Source: Beaufortia kweichowensis (lineage: Eukaryota; Chordata; Actinopteri; Cypriniformes; Gastromyzontidae). Taken from it: 64,000 nucleotides of DNA. Where the stretch lies: assembly GCA_019155185.1 (NCBI GenBank), contig CM032816.1, positions 12,506,848 through 12,570,847 on the forward strand, in the 5' to 3' direction. The translations under genes were made by a program, and so were the position numbers. The notes beneath the pieces are model-generated. The model was not told where the DNA came from. It ran no database searches and saw nothing but the letters and a program-made list of their open reading frames with translations. Of the stretch, positions 18,389-30,079 are shown in pieces; the first letter of the stretch is position 1, and each line of letters begins with the position of its first letter.

Positions 18389-21145
18389 CTAGAGCTCCGC
18401 CTGCGGTGTGACCTCTGAAAACAGAAGCCCTTCGGCCGATATGGCGTCTCCCAATCCCACAGTCCTCAGCGGCTGTTTGCACACCAGCACCGGCGTAAGA
18501 TGGAAGGACACGCTCCCTCTGCGCCAGACGGCGACCGGGCTCGACGGATCTATCGTCAGACTTTCTCTGGGTTCTGAGAAAGAGCTGAAGAAGTTTAAAG
18601 GAGCTTTTAGGGTTACTTTACTAACATCCACCGCCTGCAACCCGCAGGATTGACTGCTGGCCACACGAGCGCCTGCGGCCACCGCCGACACCTGGTTACC
18701 CCAGTGACCGTCCACCGTGGCCAGGATGTGATACGCCAGCGTGTGGAAGTGGATCCTGGTCAGATCGGCTTCCGATTCTGGATCGGCCCGACCGTGTCGC
18801 TCCAGGACCCACAGGAGGATGTCGCTGACGCGGCCCACGTCAGGAACGCCGTCCCAGGAGGTGAGGTCAGCGTGTGGACCGCCTCCAGACTGAGTCAAAA
18901 ACAGCAGCTCCTGTTCATTCAGACCGATGGAGTTGACGATGGGCATGACCTGCTAACAGAAGAGCCACGAAGAGAAAGAGGAATGTTACGTTAAACAGGT
19001 ATTAAATACAACACGACACATACTGTACATCTGTTAAACCTACACATTTACCTCCAGCAGGATTCGATTCATATAGTCTTTATCTGTCATGCTGGCCAAC
19101 TCCAGATGGATGGGCACCTCGTTCCTCACGTCTGAGATCACATCCACAGCCTGCGGCGGTCCAAACACAACTGACATTAATTACTGAGGTATTAACAGGA
19201 AGTTTGGATTAAAGCAATACCATTTAAGTTCTTTACTATGGTATTTTGTATTCTGTAGTGTTTTATAAAAGCTTTGCATCAGCCGAGATTTAACAGCCTG
19301 ACTGTAATGATGTATATGACTATCAAATATAGATATAGAGTTTGTGTTTATATTGAACACTGTACAGCAACTCAGTACTCATTGATTGGTTCTGGTTTCA
19401 AACCTCTTTTAGTCGCTCTTCCCAGAGGTCACGACCCATTCCTTCCATCATGTGCAGGCCGGACAGAACCACCAGATCTGGATTAAACTCCTCCAGACTG
19501 GATATGAACGTCTCCAGAGCTCTCATTTCTCCATTAGACACATCGTGAGACAGGATGAAGCGGTTTGCCTGAGGAGCTCGTGACATCCCCCACTGCTCAC
19601 CTGCCGAAAGGTAACGGAGAGGACGCGCTATACCAACAACACAAAACCCAACAGCAAATGTCATCTTCTGAAGAGTGTGAGACGGGTCTCACCTGACTTA
19701 TACTCCAGGATCAGGTGGTACTCATCCGTCTCCTGCAAAGATTCTGGCGGGACGATGATCTGTTCATCAAGCAATTCGTGAAGTTTGGGCCCTACTGGAC
19801 CACACAACAGGACCTAAAAGACAACAGCCAATCACATTTCAGCTCTTCAGAGAGCTCACATTTTACATGTGCATCACATACTCACCACCATCTGAGGGTT
19901 AGACGCCAGTTTCTGACCGATAAGAGCAGCGTTTCCTCCCACATAAACCTGAACGAGAGCATCATTAGCACTATTTACCAAAACACAATTTACTGCAAAT
20001 CTCAAGGGGCTGTTTTCATTCAAACACACAAGATCAATTACAAATATCATTAGTAGTAAATGCATTCTGTAATGAGACAACAAATCACTTTCAAATTCAT
20101 TCGTGTCACAAATGAAATCCTGCTGTTTAAATGAAGCGGCTTCATTCTGAACGCTGTGTTATTAATTACTGATGATGTAGAATTACATGTGACACAGAAA
20201 GTCTCTACAGCATTTCAATTACATCCGCCTGATCTCAAGGGCTCGATCTCTTCACAGACTCGCAGCAAAATTAAACTGGATATTATAATACAGGATTGAT
20301 GGACACACACCTCAACATGACATCTGCTTTAAATATCAACACAAAACATTAAAGGCTGAAACACAAGCAGAAGAACAAAAGCTTCTCTCTCTATATATAT
20401 ATATCTATGATCTCCTGCAGTCAGTTTTTAGGTCATCTATTGTCAGAAGAGTATCTTGCAGAGCAGGTTCATTAAACAGTCGACATGTTTATCGTTAGTA
20501 TTCATCATTTACATGTCAAGCCTTATACATGGTGTTTAAAAGAAAGGTTTTGGGAACATCTTGATGACATCCTGATGACAGAGTGTACTGGACCGGTCCA
20601 CCCCCAAAATCATGAAGCGATTTGTACCTGAGCACCAGGATATTCAGCAGCCGCTCGTGCGATCCTCTGAAAAACCTCCTGATCTGAGAAGAAGCGCTCT
20701 GCAGCAGCACCCTTCCCCATGTAGTGGATGAAGGCCTCTTTCAGGTCCTCTTTGCCGTGCAGAACCTCGTGGTCTCTTCCGGAACCCGGTTCCAAAGCTA
20801 AAGCCTGCAGCAGTCCCACCCCAGACAGAACCACATCAACACAAGCATTGACCCTGCAGGAGGAACACAGGAACATGAACGAACAGATTTCACTCTCACA
20901 ACGACATCTGTGTGAGAAACTCACCCCACAGCCACTCGACTCCAGCGACGGACCGGATCCGTGATCAGGGTCTGCCAGGCTCGTGCGATGGTTTCCTCCA
21001 GGGCCGGTGGGCGGGGCTCAGACCCACCGCTCGGCAGGGATTCGCTGATGTAGTTCAGCACGCGGGCGGGTAGTTCTGGGTCAGTCTGGTACAGATAACC
21101 CATCCCTAATGCCAACAAGCCCACCAGCACGGCCTTCATCCACAT
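18389..21145 (-). CDS. adpgk: ADP-dependent glucokinase (ADPGK)
   Basis: Phosphorylates glucose to glucose-6-phosphate using ADP; a ribokinase-fold enzyme of the endoplasmic reticulum in vertebrates. Seven minus-strand exons: 20925-21145, 20628-20853, 19886-19948, 19693-19813, 19404-19600, 19052-19150 and 18389-18949, giving 495 residues (human 497) with all junctions GT-AG. The N-terminus MWMKAVLVGLLALGMGYLY is a hydrophobic signal or anchor; a second Met two codons on could also start. Landmarks are GVNACVDVVLSG after exon 1, AFIHYMGKGAAAERFFSD, YVGGNAALIGQKLA, VVLSGLHMMEG and, near the C-terminus, TVGLGDAISAEGL. The last carries the GxGD catalytic aspartate (about residue 477). The gene looks intact. 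bbs4-adpgk adjacency is conserved with human. Confidence 0.96.
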
Positions 21146-21275
21146 GACCTCAACACACACGCACACACCACCTGTAACACAAATAACCACACAACATGTG
21201 TCATCATTTCTTCATGCTTGTGTGGTTTGTACATCTGTATGTGACAAAAGAAAATCATTAGAGAAATGTTTTAAT

Positions 21276-21375
21276 GGTTTTGTGTTCAATGATGTTCTTC
21301 AAAATACTTTCTTTTGTGTTCTGAAGAAGAAAGAAAGTCATACAGGTTTGACATAAGAGTGAATAAATGATGAAA
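21276..21375. repeat. Dispersed fish repeat fragment
   Basis: The stretch with TTTTGTGTTCTGAAGAAGAAAG, TCATACAGGTTTGACATAAG and GTGAATAAATGATG is the end sequence of a very common cyprinid interspersed element. Related pieces (CTGTCATCATTTATTCACC) occur at about 38650 and 40550 in the opposite orientation. This is recognition from memory, without alignment. Confidence 0.55.
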
Positions 21376-21999
21376 GAATATGAATTTCTGAGTCAAGACA
21401 TGTACCACAGTAATACCATTGGTGTTGAAGTACATTTCAGTGTGAAAATCATGTGACATGAATATGTAAATTCACAGAAATATGATATTATAAGTGTCTG
21501 ATGCTTTACATTCATGGAAGAAGCTGTTCAGAAGAGTTTCTATATTTCACACATGATAAATCTACATTCAGTCTTTAGCACTGTAGCTGAAGAGTCTTCA
21601 GATCAAACCAAACACCTGAGCTATTAATAACCCTAGCTGTAAACATCTCATCTCCCTTACACTATCACATCTCCCATCATGTCTGAAAGGTTAACCAGTT
21701 TAACTAGTTGAGGGCATGTTAACTGGTAGCTGTTAGCAGTTTATTCCTGCGCATGTACAGAGCTTCACGTGCACACGACGAATATAATAACACACTGAAC
21801 ACGATCATCACACACATATTTGACTGATTTGAAATGATCTTTTAGTTCCAGTTGCAGGTGAGATCAGTAATAAACATGAACGAGCTGAATCAATGAGCTA
21901 ACACGAGGCAGCTGCACACAAACCATCAGTTTACAAACACGTGACCTTAAACTAAACACTTATATCAACATTTATATCAAACAATGACAGATCACTGAC

Positions 22000-22400
22000 C
22001 CGACAGATGCAGAAGCCCTGATGAGAGAAGACAGCGCGTGTCTGGGGGGTTAAAGTTGAGTTTAAGGAAATGTTTCTCTGTTAGTGACTAGCCGCTCCAC
22101 TCTCTTCACATGCCAACTCACAGTTAGTATCAAATTAATGCATCTAACAAATCTGACAAATCATTTAACATGAAGGAATAGTGTGCGTGTTGTGATTATG
22201 TTCTTAAATGTATTGAATGACCGTCGTTTAATCTTTTAAAGTCTTTTCGGCTTTGCGAATCTCGTTAGCGTCACTGCTAAATATCGCGGAAGCGGCCGCG
22301 GGTAACCAATCAGAAGCTCCAGCGAGTGTAAGTGACGTAAGCGGAAGAGTGTTCAGAGTGGATGTGCTGATTCGCAGTGGAAATGTCTTTGTCCGGCGCC
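22000..22400 (-). promoter_or_regulatory. adpgk: Probable adpgk promoter region
   Basis: A CpG-richer patch upstream of adpgk holds AACCAATCAG (CCAAT box, about 22303) and TGACGTAAGCGGAAG (ATF/CREB-like plus ETS-like, about 22333). On the minus strand TGTTACAG|GTGG at about 21164 is an acceptor before the start codon and CGG|GTCAGTG near 22003 could be the matching donor, which would give a non-coding first exon here. Confidence 0.4.
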
Positions 22401-23915
22401 ACGTCTGAATAGAGTTCAGGAAGTTTTAATAAGATCAATTATTAATTAAAAATAAAACAAATACTAACAGGATCAATCACATGTTACTGCCAATATAAAT
22501 AATACCAAATATTTCAAAATATTTGATAAAAAACCTCAGAAATGTGGTAAATCACAAATACTTTTAGGAAGGTTCTCACGAGATGAAATGTGATTTTAGT
22601 GTTTTAAGTGTAGGATCAATAATAGTTAATTAATTAAAGAACAACAGAAGTCAGTGTCGTGAATCTTTCTAATGAAACACTCATCAATATGTAATTACAA
22701 GCAGAGGATGGAGGTTTCTTTCTTCCAGATGTGTTTGTTGTAAACCGAAAGGACACAAACTCATTTACCTGCTACAAATATAAAACATTGTTATAAAACA
22801 AATGAGAAGACAGTCAGTATCTACTAACACTTTCATTCACATCAGCTGCTTGTGTTGCAGTCAATTCTTTAGCATTCCTTGATAAAATCACTTGTTAAAA
22901 GTGTTTATATGCATTAAAACTTTAAGAGAGACCTCACATGGGTATTTAAACCAGCACATATTGACATCTGATATCAGTATGATAAAACTTTATTTTTTAT
23001 GGTGACAATAACATTTGTATGAAACTGTAACACATTAGGGGTAATATTCTATCAGTTTATTATCATCTGTGGTACACGAGACCACATGTTGATCAGCAGG
23101 TGGCGCTGTTTCATTAAACTACACGAGGATTCATTCACATTCATTTAGATTGACTGCATTGACACAGACACAGTCATCGCAGGTAACTATAGCAACAGCT
23201 GCCGGAAGTTTCAGTCAACATCCCATCGAGAAAAGCTGTAGCTAACTATACTGACAGTTTTTTTCATTTATTGTAGATTTACATTTTTTATACAGTTAGT
23301 GGATGATTAAGGGTGAAGGGTGTGTGATGACATGAACATGAACTGGTTTCTGGTCACACTGTGAATAATGAATGGAAACAAGACTTTGGATTCTATCTGT
23401 GCATCTAAATCACCATTTACATTTATCAAAGCCACTTAAAGTGCATTAAGTTCAAGTTCAGTATGTGTAGTTTTGTTGTCAACATTGAATGACCTTAACC
23501 ATGTGATGATGTTTGTTTGCTGTAGGATCTATAAGGGAAACTTGAGGAAATACGTCAAAGACGAGATCAAACTTCATTTTGTTTCAGGTTTTTAGAGCAA
23601 TAGAGTTTCTGATCTATGAAGAAAAATCAAAGTTAAGCAGATTCAACAGATCTGAACAGATGTTGTATTTTTCTATGTAAGTGTTTAAGTGTTTGATCAC
23701 AGTATTTCTGATTTAAACATGTTTTTTCTCTGAGGGTGGAATCTGTCACAGGACGCCTTTGATATCAGTCCAGAGAAAAGATGTGAAGATTTCCTCCTCA
23801 TTTAACTAACAGCAGATTAAAGGTGCAGCAAACAGACTGAAGCAGTCCAGCCAAAACCATCAGCAGCAAATCTGCAGGAGGAAACCAAAGACTTAATCCC
23901 ATTTCATACAGTCAT
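22400..23915. other. Intergenic region upstream of adpgk
   Basis: AT-rich non-coding DNA. No exon or RNA gene seen. Confidence 0.5.
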
Positions 23916-24259
<344 letters not shown>

Positions 24260-24689
24260 CTGCAGTCTCAGCATGGAGGTGTTAATAATTCAACATGGGT
24301 TAGTGCTCTCCACTCAATCGATCATTAATCTGACCATAATGACTCTCAGAGACTCTTTAAATGGCTCTTCTGTAGTGTTGAACAAACAGCACAACACAAA
24401 TATAAGGTACTGCATTCCCAGAATGATAATCCTGTCATTATTCATTCACCACGTCTCATTTTAACCCTGAATAACTTTCTCTGTGTGTGTTTTTTGTACA
24501 ATGAAGTATAAGATGATTACACCCTACAAAAAACTGAATTTAGAGTCTGAATCATCCAGTTTATAATGACATTCATGTGAATTTTTCATTACATTTCCAG
24601 TATTTATCATGATATAGTAAGTGTGTGTGTGTGTGTATGTCAGCACACTGATCTAAGGTACTGCATTCCCCAGACTCTCTAACTGTCAT

Positions 24690-24992
<303 letters not shown>

Positions 24993-26100
24993 AGACTCAG
25001 TGATGAGGTGATGTGCATGTGTGATACTGTAAAACACAAAGTGAGACAAATGACGGCTTTCTAAGGTGGGAAGGAAATGCGACACGTGGCATCAAGTCAC
25101 TGTCGGATGTCGACACGTGTGTTTGTGTCTGCTGTTATTGGAGATGTTCAACTACAATGAAAGCTACTAACAAAAAGTAAACCCTGAAGCTGCTGAAGGA
25201 TGTGATATCTGTCTGTGTCTCTGTGTGTGTACACATACATCTACAGGTTTGTCAGGCAGGCTGGATTATTTAAGCACGCTGCAGGATTATGTATATGATA
25301 TCAGATTGGTTTGTTTCATGCAGTGGTGAAGCACAGATTGCTTTCTGCTGAATGTAAAATGAGGTTTCTCTGATTGCAGGTTGTTTGCTTTAATAAGTTA
25401 AAGCCTTTGAGTCCTGACCTGCTGAGAAACAGATGAATATGACATCACAGAGTTTAGGGACAGAAAGACCTCTGAGAGTATTCATGTGAATGTTCTCAGT
25501 TACTCTGTTGGATAATATTACTTACATCACTGACTTTAATCACAATCAGCTGATGCTTAACACTGTTTTTACATAGTAAACAATATTAATTAATAATATG
25601 AAGTATTGTAAAACTTTGGCTCAAAGTATCAGACTGTCAGATTTCATCTTTGATCCGCATGTTTCAGTGACGCTCCAGACAGCTGATTGATTCATGCAGA
25701 GCTTACAAGTGCAAAATAAACCATTGTTTTATTATTTCTTCCATTGACAGCAGTTCAGCGGGCCGTTTCACCTCCTCAGACCTCTGATGAGGGTTTGCTG
25801 CTGCTAAACCTCTTATAACTTTAGCATCTGTTTGTTTTAGGAGCAAGTGTGAGATTACTGGAGGTGTGTTTTTATTGTTAGAATAATAAAAGCTCTTGTT
25901 TTTACAGGAAACTGCACCTGGAATCTCTTCTTTATCAGGAACGTGTTGCTGCAGCAGGTCAAACCGTCTGTTTGGGGTTTAATGATTCTTAAAACATTTC
26001 ACCATAATCCAACAACATAATTACACTGTAATGGTGAAATAAGTGAATTCCTCTCTCTATTGATTCTGACATCATTTACAAACCATTGATGGATTTCATT
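24993..26100. other. Intergenic region, no gene seen
   Basis: Non-coding DNA of mixed composition without exons or a recognised repeat. Confidence 0.5.
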
Positions 26101-26335
26101 TACATTTAGGCATTTAACTGACGCTTTTATCCAAAGCCACTTACAAATATTAGGAGACAATGAAGCGACACATCAACAATAGTACTGAGAAGTGCTTTAC
26201 TAAGTTTACAATGTTTCACAGTGCTAGATAAATACCTGTAGAGGAAAGAAGAGAGGGTGTTTATGATGTCAGGTGTTCATGGAAGAGGTGTGTTTTTATC
26301 TGTTTCTTAAAGGAGGTGAGGGATGTGACAGAACA
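26101..26335. repeat. SINE-like element with conserved 3' core
   Basis: ACATTTAGGCATTTAACTGACGCTTTTATCCAAAGCCACTTACA matches the widely dispersed fish core that ends many V-SINE or DANA-like elements; this copy is followed by about 180 bases of related body. Shorter reverse-orientation copies of the core lie at 27722-27777 and 56992-57062. Confidence 0.6.
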
Positions 26336-28900
26336 GATGATTTCAATTCATTATATATTTAAAAGAATAGTTAAAAATAAAATCCCTCTCATGACATTCT
26401 GAGTGCTGCTGTAGTTTGTGGTCCATAAGAAATGTGTCTGATGAATTTTTGTTTATAATAATGACCATGTCCAGATCAGACAAATCTCATGACAGATCTC
26501 CAGAAAACAGTAAATCATTTTCAGTAAATCATTGGTGTGTGGGGTTATTGGATCAGTGCTGCATCTTTAACAGATGATTCTTCATGATCAAACGCCGTTT
26601 AATCTCATCTCTCTAAAACTTCATCATGAATTAATCAATAAACTCCCTTCGTTTGTATCTTTTTCATTATGCAGGCCATTCTTCAGTCCCTCAGGCTCTC
26701 ATGCACCGAATGAAACACATCTGCAGTGTCTCCAGGGCTCCTTTCATAAGTAAGAGACACTTTCTTCTCTCATTACTTCAAATACATGTTTTATTTGTTA
26801 TATATCATTATGAAGCTCATTTCCCACCCCACAGGTCTCGCTTGTTTTATCATGTTTTAATCACTTCTTAATAATCACTTCTTAGATTTGTGGTTGTTTC
26901 TGAAGTGTCATGACATCACCGTTTAAAACAGATGATGTGTGTTTATCTGTGTCACATGTTCTTTCTTTTTTTTCTTGTGGAATTGAGTTCAGCAGCATTT
27001 CAGCCAATCAGCAGATCACAAAAATCCAGCGGCTCGTCTCCGGCCACTTTCATCTTCACTCTTTCTTTATTGTCCACTTGACACACAAAAGCGTTTTGAC
27101 CTGCATGGGGCAGATTTCCTCTCGGAGTGTCGCTCTGCAGATATAATAGACTTCAGTCGGCTGGCACGGGTCGTGAGAAATTATGCACCCGTCTATTCAC
27201 CTGCCAGAGAATCCCTGTGAATAAAGAGCTCATGAAATGATGAGAGCATTTACAGGCTTTAACTTCTCAATGAATGAATTCCATTAGATTCACATTCTAT
27301 AAAGGTTAATTACAGCCATTAGAGGTTTAAGTGTCTTTACAGTCTTCATGTGACTAACACTGCTGTTCATCGTCATGTGATTAAACTGTTAAATGTCAGG
27401 ACATGAAATGAAAAACACATTAGCAATAAAATAATAAACTGGTAGTGAGTAAAACTGAACTAATAATGTGTTTTTGATCAGGACATGAAGGTTGAAGGTC
27501 AAGTTCACATTCAGAAGCATCTATCCTGAAGGAAACACGTCTTTTATAAATCTGTCATTATTTGTTATTATTGCTGTAATCCTTACAGACATGAGGTTTA
27601 TTTAGATGTGCTGTTTAGTGTGTAGTATGCTTCTTAAAAAACATACATTTACAGTCTTTACCAGCTTCAACACTAGTCCTACATGTAAACATAGTTTTCT
27701 ATTTTACACTTACACAAAATGTTAAATACGTTCTCAGTAAGTCGCTTTGGATAAAAGTGTCTGTAAAATGAATAAATCTACGCCTAAAAGTATACCTGAT
27801 AACATAAACTTAAAATATACTTCTTTTAATAAGAGAACATTTATTAATGTCATTGAAGCCCATGTCATTCACAAAATTAGTCTAAACGAAAGCTCATTGG
27901 TTAATAGATCTATGAAGATCTATCATGTGGCCCAGATGATGTCAACAAGTTTATTTAAGACTTTATTTGGATGAGAACAGCCACATTTACTGATGATGTC
28001 TATAAACACGCTGAACATCTCATTGTTTTGTTTCCAGAGTGACACAATATTTCAGGCACTTTGTTTGGTATCAGGTAAGTTGTCCAGAGTATCAGAATGA
28101 TTCATAACCCTGTACAGATCTCTGTAAGACAGCATTACGTTCTCTTCTCTTTTTCTCTGTCTGTGCATCTGTCTATCTCAGATCAAACGCCAGCGTGTAT
28201 TCGTGTCCGAGGCGTTGACAGGATCAATAACACAGACAGGATGGAACCTGAAAGAGATTAGAGCCATAAAAGACCAAGTGCAGGAACATTAAGGGAAATT
28301 TGTGCTTGTCTGGTAAAGACACACACACCTTTAATCTTCCCTGCGAGAGAGAGAGAGAGTGAGTCAGCACAACATCTCTCTCTCTTCTGTGAAACACAAT
28401 CAAAGGTGAGACACACAATATCTGACTGATTAATATCAGCTCTGGGTTAATATTGTAAACACACACAGACATGATTGATGAAGTTAGCAGGTTTTATGAT
28501 TTGCTTTAGTTCTTTTACTCTGTACATCAGCAGGAATGTTAATTGAACATAAACGGTCACGAGTCATATGCTGTAATAGAGTTTAATGCATGAGTTTGCT
28601 TTAGCCTTGTGTTATGAGCCTCGTAAAGCAGATACAAATGTAAGAGATGATGGTTTATAGTGTCGTATAACCTCACAGGACAGAATACACACATCATTCT
28701 CTTCACGAGTCTCACTGACTGTCATCTTTCCAGAAAACACCTGAAGAATGACAACACAACACAATCTCTGCTCAATGACTAAACACTTATTTAACACGTT
28801 TGTCAGTCTAATCAAACACTGACCTGACAAGCAGATTTTCAGATTATTCATCACACTGGAAATATGTCCGTCAAGCAGTTTGTAAAAACATCAAACATGA
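26336..28900. other. Intergenic region left of the assembly gap
   Basis: No exons. A short reverse copy of the SINE core lies at 27722-27777. The part at about 26980-27260 is complex, non-repetitive sequence and might be a conserved regulatory element, which cannot be judged here. The host sequence breaks off at the gap. Confidence 0.45.
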
Positions 28901-29000
28901 NNNNNNNNNNNNNNNNNNNNNNNNNNNNNNNNNNNNNNNNNNNNNNNNNNNNNNNNNNNNNNNNNNNNNNNNNNNNNNNNNNNNNNNNNNNNNNNNNNNN
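28901..29000. other. Assembly gap (100 N)
   Basis: Exactly 100 Ns, the conventional length for a gap of unknown size. Intergenic host sequence lies to the left and transposon sequence to the right, so the gap covers the left end of the element. Confidence 0.99.
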
Positions 29001-29154
29001 AAAAAAGTTGTTGAACGAACTTAAAAAAAATTAGAGTAAACTTTTCCACGAAATTTAATTACATTTTTCCACCAAAATCTAATTAGCTTGAAATGATTTG
29101 TTGTAATCTTGTTGTATAAACTTAAATTCCTTCAGTCAAGACTACAAAACAAAT

Positions 29155-29346
29155 TTTGGTCATTCCTACTAGATAAAGTTTTGCCATGCCTAATAGAGAA
29201 GATTTTGTCAGGTTAACTACTCTGAATTTTGTCATGCCTACTATATAAAAAAATGCCATGTTAACTACATTCAATTTGGTCATGTCTACTATATCTAACA
29301 ATGCAATGTCAACTACATACATTTTTGTCCTTCCTACTAGATAAAA
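29155..29346. repeat. 24-base tandem repeat near the transposon left end
   Basis: Eight degenerate 24-base units of the type TTTTGTCATGcCTACTAtATaAAA follow one another without gaps. Alternate units resemble each other more, hinting at a 48-base higher-order unit. Being subterminal, they could be transposase-binding repeats, as in plant CACTA elements; this is inference. Confidence 0.75.
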
Positions 29347-29516
29347 TTTAAATCATTACACTTTTAGCTAACTTGACACCACAGTTACTTCCAAATAAAA
29401 GTGAAATACTTGTGTTCTACCAAATTAAAACCTTTTTAATGTATACCTATAGTCTACTGTGAAGAAAAAGTCAATACATTAAAGTCAATACGTTTTGTAA
29501 CAATCTGTATTTAAAA

Positions 29517-30030
29517 CATGAGCACACAAGAACAATGCACCTTGCATGTCTTCTTGCTTACAACTGCATATATGGCAATTAAACATGCTCACGAAGTGAC
29601 AATGCAAATAAAACATGAGCATACAAGAGAATATAACAGCATTTTTTTTAAACATGAGATTAAATGAGCCAATTAAATGAGTGATTGAGAGACTTAATCA
29701 CCTCTGCTCACAGTGCACCTTTTTTTTTCTCAGAACTGTAAATGTGAGAATGGCAATTACATGAGTGATCAAGAACTCAACTTTCAATCACCTCTGCTCA
29801 CAGTGCAAAAATGCCAATACAACATGAAAAAGAACACAACCTTACAAGAGAATATAACCCAGCATTTCCTTTTGTTCTTAACTGTTAAAATGAAAATGCA
29901 ATTATTTGAGCAATTGAGAAACTTAAAACCACATCTGTTCATACTTTTAAATATGACAAACAATTAAACAAGAAATCCAAAATTTAGAAAAATAAAATGT
30001 CCTCTGCTCAGAAAAGTGCAAACAATTAAG
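29517..30030. repeat. Imperfect repeats of about 90-110 bases, transposon left part
   Basis: Words such as CACCTCTGCTCACAGTGCA (29700 and 29790), ACAAGAGAATATAAC (29627 and 29846), AACATGAGCA and GAGTGAT.GAGA recur with a spacing near 90-220 bases. They form a degenerate tandem array just downstream of the SAMD3-like stop codon. Confidence 0.6.
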
Positions 30031-30079
30031 CATACAACTTAAACAAAGGGGTCCTCAAACACAGCACTACTCACACCTT

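Noticed and set aside
18408..18994. Plus-strand open frames opposite adpgk exon 7
   Set aside because: Antisense shadows of a conserved coding exon.
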